64,000 nucleotides of DNA from Tautonia plasticadhaerens (GTDB taxonomy: Bacteria > Planctomycetota > Planctomycetia > Isosphaerales > Isosphaeraceae), in contig NZ_CP036426.1 in assembly GCF_007752535.1 (NCBI RefSeq), positions 7,874,001 through 7,938,000 on the forward strand. The letters are read 5' to 3'. Position numbers and translations under genes: made by a program. The number at the start of each line of letters is the position of its first letter. Within the stretch, counting starts at the first letter, position 1. The notes beneath the pieces were generated by a model. The model saw only the letters and a program-made list of their open reading frames with translations, did not search any database and was not told where the DNA came from. Below, in pieces: positions 53,321 to 64,000 of this stretch.

Positions 53321-54346
53321 TCAGGAGTTGGAGTAGATCCGCCCCGGCCGCTCCCAGGAGTTCCACTTCGGCTCCCGGCGATACCAGCCCAGCCCGGCCG
53401 CGTTGCGGTAGCAGGTGCGGCCGAGGACGTGCATGATCACCATCGCCTCGTACAGCACGAACACCCAGAAGGCCCACAGGCCCAGCCCCGCCGCCGTCAC
53501 GGTCGGCGCGTGGTACATGACCAGTCGCCAGCCGAAGACTGCCAGGAACAGGGCGAAGGCCGTCAGCATGCACGGGGCGAGATATTCCCGGCCGATCACC
53601 CGGACGGCGTGGGCGATGCTCACCGGGTGTGCCAGCGCGAAGTTGTCGTGCAGGATCGCCGCCGCCAGGCCCATCTGCACGTAACCGGCGGCCAGGCCGA
53701 CCAGCGCCGCGATGGCCACCCAGTCGACCGGCCCCAGCTCCCCCCGGAGTTTCACGTACAGCACGATCGGCAGGGCCCCCACCCCCAGCCCGACGATCCC
53801 CGCCCAGACCCAGCGGGCCAGGCCTTCGAGGATCGTGTGCCGCTCCCAGATCGGGAACTTCGGGTGGTCGGTGCGGCCCATCGCCCCGTCGGTCAGCACC
53901 AGGGCGAGGTACAGGAGCACGTACCCCGCGACGAAGGTGAAGCTGATCACCAGCGGCAGGGCGAACGGCAAGAGCAGGAGCGCCAGCGGGTTGAACCCGC
54001 CCCGGGGCGCGTCCCGGAAGAACATGACGATGTCGAAGACCGGCACCGACATGAACGTCAGGAACGGGGGGAAGAAGACCAGCAGCATCAGCCCCGGCCC
54101 GTCGACCAGCGGGAAGGCCAGGGCCTCCCCCAGCCCCAGCGGCCTCCCCCGCTTCGGGTACTGCTCCGACGGCCGTTTCCGCCCGACCAGCCGGCGGAAG
54201 AACCCGACCTGCTCGGACGGCTCGGCATCCCGGATCTGGCCATCGGCGCCGACCACCCGCCCGCACGAGGGGCATCGGCCGAACCCGCCCTCATCCGGGT
54301 CGGGTGCCTTCAGCCACGAGCCGCACTTGCAGATGACGATCGCCAT
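53321..54346 (-). CDS. Membrane protein with N-terminal zinc ribbon
   Basis: A 341-residue protein. It begins MAIVICKCGSWLKAPDPDEG with a second pair FGRCPSCGRVVG, a four-Cys zinc ribbon on the cytoplasmic side. About six transmembrane helices follow (LMLLVFFPPFLTFMSV, LLLLPFALPLVISFTFVAG, AGIVGLGVGALPIVLYV, AAGLGLWAFWVFVLY). Similar zinc-ribbon plus DUF4013-like membrane proteins are common in Planctomycetes. No function can be assigned. Confidence 0.85.
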   Translation of the reverse strand: MAIVICKCGSWLKAPDPDEGGFGRCPSCGRVVGADGQIRDAEPSEQVGFFRRLVGRKRPSEQYPKRGRPLGLGEALAFPLVDGPGLMLLVFFPPFLTFMSVPVFDIVMFFRDAPRGGFNPLALLLLPFALPLVISFTFVAGYVLLYLALVLTDGAMGRTDHPKFPIWERHTILEGLARWVWAGIVGLGVGALPIVLYVKLRGELGPVDWVAIAALVGLAAGYVQMGLAAAILHDNFALAHPVSIAHAVRVIGREYLAPCMLTAFALFLAVFGWRLVMYHAPTVTAAGLGLWAFWVFVLYEAMVIMHVLGRTCYRNAAGLGWYRREPKWNSWERPGRIYSNS

Positions 54347-54467
54347 GGGCGTCCCGGATCCGTCCGAAGTGATTCGATCCGATGCGGGCGTCGGGCCCGA
54401 TCGGGCCCGGGAGGGGATCGCGTCGCGGCCGTCCCGGTCCGACTCGATGGGGGCTGCGGCATCCCCC

Positions 54468-54746
54468 TCATGATCGCCGATCCCGCCCCCGGGCGGAACC
54501 CCCCGGTTCAGCGGGGGCGTCGGCGGGCCTCCCCGACGGCCCCGGGTCGGTCGCCCCCGGCCCCGGATCCGGGTCGACGTCGAAGCCGATCGGCCCGACC
54601 GCCGTGGCCCCCGGGATCGGCCCCCAGGCCGGTTCGCACCGGGCCCGGCCCGCCTCCCTCGCGCCGATCGACCCGGCCAGCGCCAGGGCGCCGATCGCCG
54701 CACCGGCCAGGAGTTGCTGCCTCGGGGTCGGTCGGGCGTCGTTCAT
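54468..54746 (-). CDS. Small membrane-anchored protein, unknown
   Basis: A 92-residue protein with an N-terminal hydrophobic helix (QQLLAGAAIGALALAGSIGA) followed by a Pro/Gly/Asp-rich tail. The start at 54746 is preferred over a longer frame whose extension has no codon bias. It lies between the zinc-ribbon membrane protein and the solute-binding protein. Support is modest. Confidence 0.5.
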   Translation of the reverse strand: MNDARPTPRQQLLAGAAIGALALAGSIGAREAGRARCEPAWGPIPGATAVGPIGFDVDPDPGPGATDPGPSGRPADAPAEPGGSARGRDRRS

Positions 54747-54893
54747 GGTCGCATGGCCTTCGGGGACGGGAGCCGCCTCGATCCGATCGCCCTCGGCGCC
54801 GCGTGGGCCGGGCGATCCCGACCCAATCGTACGGGCCCCCGGCAAGCCCCCGCAACGGCCCCTTCGAGTCCTCACCAATCCCGGGGCCCGCCG

Positions 54894-56819
54894 TCAGGCC
54901 GGCTCCGACGAGGTCCGATCGCCTTCGCCCGGCGCCGGCCGGTCGCCCGGGGCCCGGGGCCCGGGCGGCTGCATCGCGAGGCGGACGACCCAGGCGACGA
55001 AGGCGATGGCCAGCACGTTGAGCGCCGTCGACAGGATGGCGGCGGCCGTCGAGTCCTCGTCATCGGCCTCGGCCGGGCGCCGGCCCCAGGAGGAGGGGAG
55101 CGTGGGGTCGGGGGCCTCGGGCACGCCGGTGGCGACGGCCAGGGCCTCGACCTCCTCGGGATCCAGCGGCAGCCCGGCGATCGTCAGCGCCGAGGCCGGG
55201 CCGCTGTTGGCCGTCAGGGGCACGGCCCGTCGGCTCGGCCCGGCGAGCAGCACCTGCACCCCCAGCGTCTCGACCGGCCCGTCCTGCCCGGCGTAGCTGC
55301 CGGCGGCGATCCGGGCCGGCCTCAGGAACGGCATCCGGACCGCCCGGCCCGGCGTCAACCAGCCGGGCAGCGGGCGGAGCCCCAGGGGGGGGCCGTCCCC
55401 CGACCTCCGCGAGAGCCCCGGCACCTCGCCGGCCGGGGCCAGCACGATCGCCGCGTCGAGTCCCCCCCGGCGGACCGCCTCGACCAGTTCCCGGTCGGTC
55501 CCGGCCAGTTCGGGCTCGCGGCCCCGGCCGAGGATCCGTCGGGCGATCGCCCCCGAGCCGCTCCCCTCCGGGGGCACGCCGACCCGCCCCGAGAGGGGAT
55601 CCTCGGCCCCGTCCCCGAGGCGTCGGACGAGGTGGACCAGCCGGAAGCCGACCACGGCCGCCGCCTCCACCCGGGTCTCCCGATCCGGGCCGCCGTCGAT
55701 CAGGCCGGGGAAGAAGCGCTCGGCCCCCATCAGGGCCATCCTCGCGTCCCCCCGGGCGACCGCCTCGGCCGGGTCGTCGACCCGGGTGCTCGACACCGGG
55801 CGGTCGGGGAACGCCGACCGGGCCGCCACGACCGCCTCGGCCTCCAGGTCGCCGAAGTCGTCCCGGCGGTCGATCGCCAGCGCCAGCTCCGTCGAGGTCG
55901 ACACCAAGCCCCCCTCCGGCTCGGCCGGCAGGAGCCCCCGGTCGACCAGGAACTCCCGGGCGACGATCGCCGGCCGGCGGCCCTGGATCTCGACCCGGGC
56001 GTTCAGCGCCCGCATCGCCTCCGCGTCGAGCCTCCCCGAGAGCGGCGCCAGCGCCCCCTCGATCGCCGGCCAGCGCCGGAGCGCCTCGTCCCGGACGACG
56101 AACGCCGCCTCATACGGGGGGAAGAACCCTTTCGGGTCGTCCAGCACCCGCAGGCCCAGCCCGGGGATCACGCCGTCGGTGCCGACGCCGATCGCCACGT
56201 CCACCCGGCCCCCCTCCAGCGCCCGCATCCGGTCCAACACGTCGGGGATGACCGCCGGCGGCGACGACAGCCGGATGCCGTACGCCTCCACCAGCGGCCC
56301 GAGCCCGTCCCCCGGCCTCCGGAGGAACTCCGGGGGGCAGGCCACCCGGATCCCCCCGGGGAACTTGCCCGGATCCGAGAGGTCGTCGATGCTCGCGAGC
56401 CCCAGCGCCGACGCCCGGCCCGAGGGGACGAGCACCGCGTAGCCGTTGTCGAACCCGAGCGGCCCCAGCCATCGCAGCCCCAGCGGGCCGTACGCGTGCC
56501 TGGCCGCCTCGATCGACGACCCGGCCTCGCCCCCCGGGGCCTCCCCGCCGATCAGGTTCAGGGCCGTGCCCGAATACTCCGCCATCAGGTCGACGGCCCC
56601 TTCCCTCAGGTTCGCCTGGGCCTGGTAGCTGTCCGTCGCCGTCTTGATCCGGGAGACGGGCACCCCGGCCTCCCGCAGCAGGCCGGCGGCCATCTCGGCG
56701 AGGATCGCCTGCTCGACGAAGTCCTTCGAGCCGATCGCCACCGAGTCCCGCCCCCCACCGCAGCCGGGGAGCACCGTCGAGGCCAGGAGCAGGCCAATGA
56801 TGCAACTGCGCGTCTTCAT
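54894..56819 (-). CDS. Lipoprotein combining OpuAC-type and TAXI-type solute-binding domains
   Basis: A 641-residue lipoprotein (LLASTVLPGCGG lipobox). The first domain (about residues 25-290) is an OpuAC/ProX-like glycine-betaine-type binder (VAIGSKDFVEQAILAEMAAG; QANLREGAVDLMAEYSGTAL; FDNGYAVLVP). The second (about 310-530) carries TAXI-family features of TRAP transporters (GRVGVPPEGSGSGAIARRIL; ARIAAGSYAGQDGPVETLGV). A C-terminal transmembrane helix (AAILSTALNVLAIAFVAWVV) tethers the other end. It begins 3 bases after the BCCT transporter gene, so the pair is one operon. No ABC permease or ATPase is present. The exact partner relationship is inferred. Confidence 0.85.
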   Translation of the reverse strand: MKTRSCIIGLLLASTVLPGCGGGRDSVAIGSKDFVEQAILAEMAAGLLREAGVPVSRIKTATDSYQAQANLREGAVDLMAEYSGTALNLIGGEAPGGEAGSSIEAARHAYGPLGLRWLGPLGFDNGYAVLVPSGRASALGLASIDDLSDPGKFPGGIRVACPPEFLRRPGDGLGPLVEAYGIRLSSPPAVIPDVLDRMRALEGGRVDVAIGVGTDGVIPGLGLRVLDDPKGFFPPYEAAFVVRDEALRRWPAIEGALAPLSGRLDAEAMRALNARVEIQGRRPAIVAREFLVDRGLLPAEPEGGLVSTSTELALAIDRRDDFGDLEAEAVVAARSAFPDRPVSSTRVDDPAEAVARGDARMALMGAERFFPGLIDGGPDRETRVEAAAVVGFRLVHLVRRLGDGAEDPLSGRVGVPPEGSGSGAIARRILGRGREPELAGTDRELVEAVRRGGLDAAIVLAPAGEVPGLSRRSGDGPPLGLRPLPGWLTPGRAVRMPFLRPARIAAGSYAGQDGPVETLGVQVLLAGPSRRAVPLTANSGPASALTIAGLPLDPEEVEALAVATGVPEAPDPTLPSSWGRRPAEADDEDSTAAAILSTALNVLAIAFVAWVVRLAMQPPGPRAPGDRPAPGEGDRTSSEPA

Positions 56820-56822
56820 CGG

Positions 56823-58394
56823 TCAGGCCTCCTCCACGCCGGGCCGAGGCCGGTCGACCGCCGCGCCTTCCGTGCGCCCCGATCCCCGGGCCCGCCCCGG
56901 GTCGGTGGCGAGCGACCGGACCAGCGCCGCCGCCTGCAGGAGCAGGATGAGCGTCAGGGGCAGGGCGAAGCTGATCGCCCCGGCCCGGACCACCGCGATG
57001 TTCTTGCTCAGCGTCAGCGCGGCCCCGAGGGCCGCCAGGGTGATCCCCCAGGCGAACTTCCGGGACCGAGGGGGGTCCATCGCCCCCCGGCTCGTCAGCA
57101 TGCCGAGCACGTACGTGGCGCTGTCCACGCTCGTCACCACGAAGACGAACAGCAGCACGAGGGCCGTCCCCATCAGCAACGCCGGGGCCGGCAGGCGGTC
57201 CAGCAGCGCGAACAGCGCCGTCGTCACGTCCTCCTCCACCACCGAGGCGATCCCGCCGGCCCCGTGGGTCTCCTCGTAGATCCCCATGCCGCCGAAGACG
57301 GAGAACCAGACCAGCGAGAAGGCCGTCGGCACCAGCAGGACGCCCGCGACGAACCCCCGGATCGTCCTCCCCTTGCTGATCCGGGCGATGAAGATCCCCA
57401 CGAACGGCGCCCAGGCGATCCACCAGATGAAATAGGTCAACGTCCAGGAGCCCACCCACTCCCTCAGATCTTCATGGGGGTAGAGCCGGAACGAGAGGCT
57501 CGGCAGCGCCGAGAGGTAGTCCCCCAGGCCGGTGATGAGGCAGCGGAGCAGGAACGGCGTCGGCCCGACGAGCAGGACGAAGGCCATCAGCAGGATCGCC
57601 AGCGACATGTTCACGTTGCTGAGGATCTTGATCCCCTTGTCCAGCGAGGTCGCCGCCGAGGTCATGAAGGCGGCGAAGAGGACGAGCAGCAGGAGCAACG
57701 CGAACCAGGTCGCGTCGGCCGGCGTGCCCACCACCAGGTTCAGGCCCGTCTGGAGCTGGAAGACCCCCATCGCCAGCGACCCCGCCACGCCCAGGGCCAC
57801 CGCCAGCACCGCGACCAGGTCGGCCAGGTCCGCCACCGGCCTCACCCACCTCCCGGTGAAGGCCGCCCGGATCGGCGCCCCGGCCAGGAAGGAGGTCCCC
57901 CTGCGGTAGTGGAAATACGCCAGCACCAGGGCCCCGACGCTGTAGACCGCCCAGGCGTGGAAGCCCCAGTGCAGCATCGTCAGCACGATCGCCTGCCTCG
58001 CCGCCTCGGGGGAAAGCGGCTCACCCAGCGGGGGCGAGGCGAAGTGGGTCATCGGCTCGGCGACGCCCCAGAACAGCAGCCCCACCCCCATGCCCGCCGC
58101 GAAGAGCATCGCCAGCCAGGAGGCCGTGGAGAACTCCGGCGTGTCCCCCGGCCGGCCCAGCGTGATCGACCCATACGGCCCGATCGCCAGCCAGGCGGCC
58201 AGCACCAGGAACCCGGTCACCGAGCCCATGAAGAACCAGTCGAGCGTCTCGAAGAACGTCGAGGTCAGTTCGGAGACGGCGCCGGAGAACGTCTCGGGCC
58301 AGAGGATCCCGGTCAGGGCCACGATCACGCAGCTCGGCAAGGCGACGTGAAACAGCCCGATCCGCCCCCTCCCGGGGCGAGGTCGGTCGTCCAT
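56823..58394 (-). CDS. BCCT-family betaine/choline/carnitine transporter
   Basis: A 523-residue secondary transporter with about twelve transmembrane helices. The BCCT signature is seen in GMGVGLLFWGVAEPMTHF and in WTLTYFIWWIAWAPFVGIFI, followed by RISKGRTIRGF. BCCT carriers import betaine, choline or carnitine with sodium or protons, often for osmoprotection. The gene starts the leftward unit and is followed after 3 bases by the dual solute-binding lipoprotein. A regulatory C-terminal tail is short here. The arrangement with a binding protein is not typical for BCCT carriers. Confidence 0.93.
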   Translation of the reverse strand: MDDRPRPGRGRIGLFHVALPSCVIVALTGILWPETFSGAVSELTSTFFETLDWFFMGSVTGFLVLAAWLAIGPYGSITLGRPGDTPEFSTASWLAMLFAAGMGVGLLFWGVAEPMTHFASPPLGEPLSPEAARQAIVLTMLHWGFHAWAVYSVGALVLAYFHYRRGTSFLAGAPIRAAFTGRWVRPVADLADLVAVLAVALGVAGSLAMGVFQLQTGLNLVVGTPADATWFALLLLLVLFAAFMTSAATSLDKGIKILSNVNMSLAILLMAFVLLVGPTPFLLRCLITGLGDYLSALPSLSFRLYPHEDLREWVGSWTLTYFIWWIAWAPFVGIFIARISKGRTIRGFVAGVLLVPTAFSLVWFSVFGGMGIYEETHGAGGIASVVEEDVTTALFALLDRLPAPALLMGTALVLLFVFVVTSVDSATYVLGMLTSRGAMDPPRSRKFAWGITLAALGAALTLSKNIAVVRAGAISFALPLTLILLLQAAALVRSLATDPGRARGSGRTEGAAVDRPRPGVEEA

Positions 58395-58535
58395 TCGATC
58401 ACTCTCATCCCAAAGACCAACGGGAGCAGGTCGGCCGGGCGCATCGACGCGTCACCGGCCCGAGACGGCCCCCCCGAGCCTAACGGCATCCCCCGGCCGA
58501 AGACAGGTCCCATCCCCGGGCCGCCGCCCCGGGCC

Positions 58536-58982
58536 TCAGCCGTCCCTCGGCGCGAACCGGGCGGCGGCCTCGGCCGAGGGGGTGTCGATCGGCGACAGCT
58601 CCCCGGCGTCGAGCCGGGAGACGCGATCGGCCACCAGCCGGTCGAGCATCGGGTCGGGCCCCAGCGGGGGCCCGAGCAGGAACGACACCCCCGGGTGCCG
58701 GGCGGCCAGGCCCTCCCGGGCGGCGGTCAGGTCCCGCAGCAGGTGGACGCCCATCGACAGGAAGTACGGCAACATCAGGACCCGGGTCGCCCCCCGGGAG
58801 ACGCATCGGTCCCCCGCCTCGGGGATCTCCGGCGTCGTCAGCTCCAGGAATCCGGGCTCGACGATCGGGTAGCGGCCCTCGCCCGCCATCCGGGCGGCGA
58901 GCCGTCGCAGGTCGGCGTTGGCCGGCTCATGCCGGCTGCCGTGGGCGATGAGCAGCACGGCGGTCACGTCGTCTCGGGGCAT
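58536..58982 (-). CDS. CbiX-type sirohydrochlorin chelatase
   Basis: A 148-residue single-domain protein. LLIAHGSRHEPANADL and MLPYFLSMGVHLLRDL are the CbiX signatures; the two His are the expected metal-binding pair. CbiX inserts cobalt (or iron) into sirohydrochlorin on the way to cobalamin or siroheme. The length fits the short, dimeric form. No other cobalamin gene is nearby. A TAGAAT-like site lies 48 bases upstream. Confidence 0.87.
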   Translation of the reverse strand: MPRDDVTAVLLIAHGSRHEPANADLRRLAARMAGEGRYPIVEPGFLELTTPEIPEAGDRCVSRGATRVLMLPYFLSMGVHLLRDLTAAREGLAARHPGVSFLLGPPLGPDPMLDRLVADRVSRLDAGELSPIDTPSAEAAARFAPRDG

Positions 58983-59029
58983 GATCGGGCTCGGTCTGCT
59001 CGAGTGCGGGCGGGAGGATCGCCCCCCCC

Positions 59030-59035
59030 ATTCTA
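59030..59035 (-). promoter_or_regulatory. TAGAAT motif, possible -10 element for the CbiX gene
   Basis: On the minus strand TAGAATGGGG lies 48 bases before the chelatase start. It is the fourth clear copy of the YAGAATGG word in the window. Confidence 0.35.
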
Positions 59036-59121
59036 CCACAGGAGCCCCCGACCGATCACCCCGATCGGGCCCGCCCCGTGGCCCACGCGGGGGGAGCCCT
59101 GACGGGATCGGTCGTCTCCGA

Positions 59122-59149
59122 CCCCCTCCCCTGCATGCGGGGGAGGGGG
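59122..59149. terminator. Palindrome after the LuxR-type gene, repeated element
   Basis: CCCCCTCCCC and GGGGGAGGGG pair perfectly over 10 bases around TGCATGC. Nearly the same palindrome lies at 10695-10722. It is downstream of the leftward LuxR-type gene and may terminate it. Confidence 0.55.
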
Positions 59150-59243
59150 TGGCCGGAGGCCGAGTAGGCCGATTGTGAGGAAGTCGAGGCGGAACTCGTA
59201 GGAGCCATACCGACGGCGGCCCCACCCGAACGGGGCGGCGGCC

Positions 59244-60026
59244 TCACCGGGCCTGCAGGCGGAGGCAGCGGGCGAGCAGCTCCGCCCGGCTCGACACCTC
59301 GAAGCGCCGGTACAGGGCCGTCACGTACTCGTGCACGGTGGGGCGGCTCAGCCCCAGCCGCACCGCGACCTGCTTCTCACTATCCCCTTCGAGCAAACAC
59401 TCGAGGACCTGGCGGAGCCGGGGCGGGAGCCCGGTGATGACCCGGTCCGGCTCGCGGAGCAGCACCGGGCCCACCAGCCGAGCGAGCTCGTGGTGGAGCA
59501 GGTGCACCAGGCGACGCTCCCGCTCGGCGAACCGCGCCGCGCCGGGCGGGCGGAGCAGGACGATGAGGTGGATCGCCCGCGGATCGCCCAGCGCGGATAG
59601 CGAGTGGACCCAGTCATCCACCCCGGAGGTCCGACGATACTCGTTGAAGACGGCCGAGGAGTACCAGGCGTCGTCGGCGATGAGCTGCTCGCGCCTCCGC
59701 GTCACCAGCGGCCGCGCCAGGCCGACCAGCGGCGCGAAGGTGACGTCGTCTGCCGGGCTCCGCTCCATCTCGAAGTCCATCAGCACCGCCCGGGCGGCGG
59801 CCGAGTCCCAGCCGACGTCGGCCGGCGCGTGCAGGGCCTCCTTCCAGGTGGGCCCGTCGCCGCGCACCTCTGCCGCCAGGCCGACCTGGGCGCCGACGAG
59901 GCGACGGAGCCCGGCGAGCAGGTGCTCCCTCCAATCCCGCACCCGGCCGCCGAGGTCGCGGCACTCGCCGACCAGGCGGTACGCATCCCTGAGCTCGCGC
60001 AGCCGGGGCCTGGACGACTTGCCCAT
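59244..60026 (-). CDS. LuxR-type transcriptional regulator
   Basis: A 260-residue protein. The C-terminal 65 residues are a LuxR helix-turn-helix (LPPRLRQVLECLLEGDSEKQVAVRLGLSRPTVHEYVTALYRRFEV-like pattern, with key residues G-SEKQVA and RPTVHEYV). The N-terminal 190 residues have a GAF-like mixed alpha/beta pattern with no clear ligand site and no receiver domain (the usual DD and phospho-Asp are missing). It is divergent from the kinase/WD40 gene and may control it, although this is inference. Confidence 0.86.
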   Translation of the reverse strand: MGKSSRPRLRELRDAYRLVGECRDLGGRVRDWREHLLAGLRRLVGAQVGLAAEVRGDGPTWKEALHAPADVGWDSAAARAVLMDFEMERSPADDVTFAPLVGLARPLVTRRREQLIADDAWYSSAVFNEYRRTSGVDDWVHSLSALGDPRAIHLIVLLRPPGAARFAERERRLVHLLHHELARLVGPVLLREPDRVITGLPPRLRQVLECLLEGDSEKQVAVRLGLSRPTVHEYVTALYRRFEVSSRAELLARCLRLQAR

Positions 60027-60159
60027 GAGGCGCTCCCCCGCCCGGGCGGCGCGGGACGACCCCTCTGTTTAGAGGGATGGATCGAAAGGAACCGTGCCTT
60101 TACTCATGATAATGATCCCGCCGGTTGAATGGATAGAATTTTTTCCCGGGGGGCAACTC
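60027..60159. other. Divergent region between LuxR-type and kinase genes
   Basis: A small A/T-rich stretch with a TAGAAT at 60134-60139, a perfect 6-base hairpin CCCTCT-GTTT-AGAGGG (60061-60076) in the LuxR leader, and a near-palindrome ATGATAATGATC around 60106-60117. Operators are plausible but unproven. Confidence 0.4.
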
Positions 60160-63759
<3,600 letters not shown>

Positions 63760-63965
63760 CGACCACCGCGATGCCCCCGGCCCGCGGCCTCGACCGGCCC
63801 CGTGGGCCGAACGTCATCGATCGTCTGATACGGAATTGCGTCGAGCCGTAACCATTGCGGACCGGGGTGGCCGGGCGCACGACCGCCGACCGGCCCGATG
63901 CCCGCCGTCCACGCCTTCCGCTTCCGGGCCCAAGACGTGGCGATCGGACAACTCAGGACGAATTG
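63760..63965. other. Intergenic end region
   Basis: No gene or strong promoter is visible. A weak 5-base inverted repeat (TACGG / CCGTA) lies near 63832-63852. Confidence 0.3.
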
Positions 63966-64000
63966 ATGACGACGGCTCTGCCGAAAGTCGACAGCCTGGC
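63966..64000 (+). CDS. Start of a gene cut by the window edge
   Basis: An ATG with AGGA 7 bases upstream opens a frame beginning MTTALPKVDSL that runs off the end. Only eleven complete codons are visible, so no function can be given. Confidence 0.4.
   Translation, partial: MTTALPKVDSL

Noticed and set aside
54714-59102. A 1462-codon open frame on the plus strand across the binding-protein and BCCT genes
   Set aside because: It is Arg/Gln/Pro/Gly-rich, antisense to clear genes, and has no recognisable domain.

Overview
The window is very GC-rich and almost fully coding on both strands. The gene content points to a planctomycete, most likely of the Isosphaeraceae type. Evidence for this is a DUF1559 pseudopilin-like protein, a secreted protein with an LEPR-like signature, a PPC-domain protein next to a haem/WD40 protein, a serine/threonine kinase fused to a transmembrane segment and WD40 blades, an ECF sigma factor with a long membrane and coiled-coil extension, creatininase-family and PQQ-sugar-dehydrogenase proteins, and an M48 peptidase facing a BlaI repressor. 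I see no transposase, integrase, CRISPR array, rRNA or tRNA, so this looks like ordinary chromosome with several decaying genes.

Layout. 0-5.3 kb: a UvrD/PcrA helicase, a PAS histidine kinase whose response regulator has decayed, and a large unknown protein. 5.6-8.8 kb: a CsbD-like protein, a creatininase-family enzyme, a CusF-Sco fusion and an ArsR-type regulator. 9.2-16.5 kb: a double-FHA protein, the PPC and cytochrome/WD40 gene pair, an LEPR-like secreted protein and a small lipoprotein. 16.6-20.1 kb: BlaI and an M48 peptidase share a compact divergent promoter/operator, followed by a PQQ-type sugar dehydrogenase. 20.5-26 kb: FdhD with a YdeP-type molybdoenzyme, then a GH32 fructanase. 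26-32.6 kb: the sigma factor, an amidohydrolase, an exonuclease, a CDF metal transporter and a BON-domain protein. 32.8-41.5 kb: a second molybdopterin oxidoreductase, membrane and small proteins, an FMN-binding protein, a CYTH phosphatase/cyclase, a frameshifted retropepsin-like gene and glycine oxidase. 41.8-46.3 kb: a complete three-subunit xanthine-dehydrogenase-family operon with a small Cys-rich partner. 46.8-53.2 kb: a lipoprotein, the DUF1559 protein, a D-lactate/glycolate-dehydrogenase-like fusion overlapping an M28 peptidase, and a DUF5872/SAP-like protein. 53.3-60 kb: membrane proteins, a BCCT transporter adjacent to an unusual protein combining two kinds of solute-binding domain, a CbiX-type chelatase and a LuxR-type regulator. 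60-64 kb: the kinase/WD40 protein and the edge of another gene.

The genes form many short units rather than one pathway. Recurrent themes are molybdenum enzymes (three separate systems plus FdhD), metal or redox handling (CusF-Sco, CDF, CbiX, ArsR) and signalling (FHA, kinase, histidine kinase, ECF sigma, BlaI, LuxR). The most unusual items are the OpuAC-TAXI double-binding protein beside a BCCT carrier, the BlaI/M48 regulatory region with two matching operators between overlapping divergent promoters, and a recurring YAGAAT promoter-like motif upstream of several genes.
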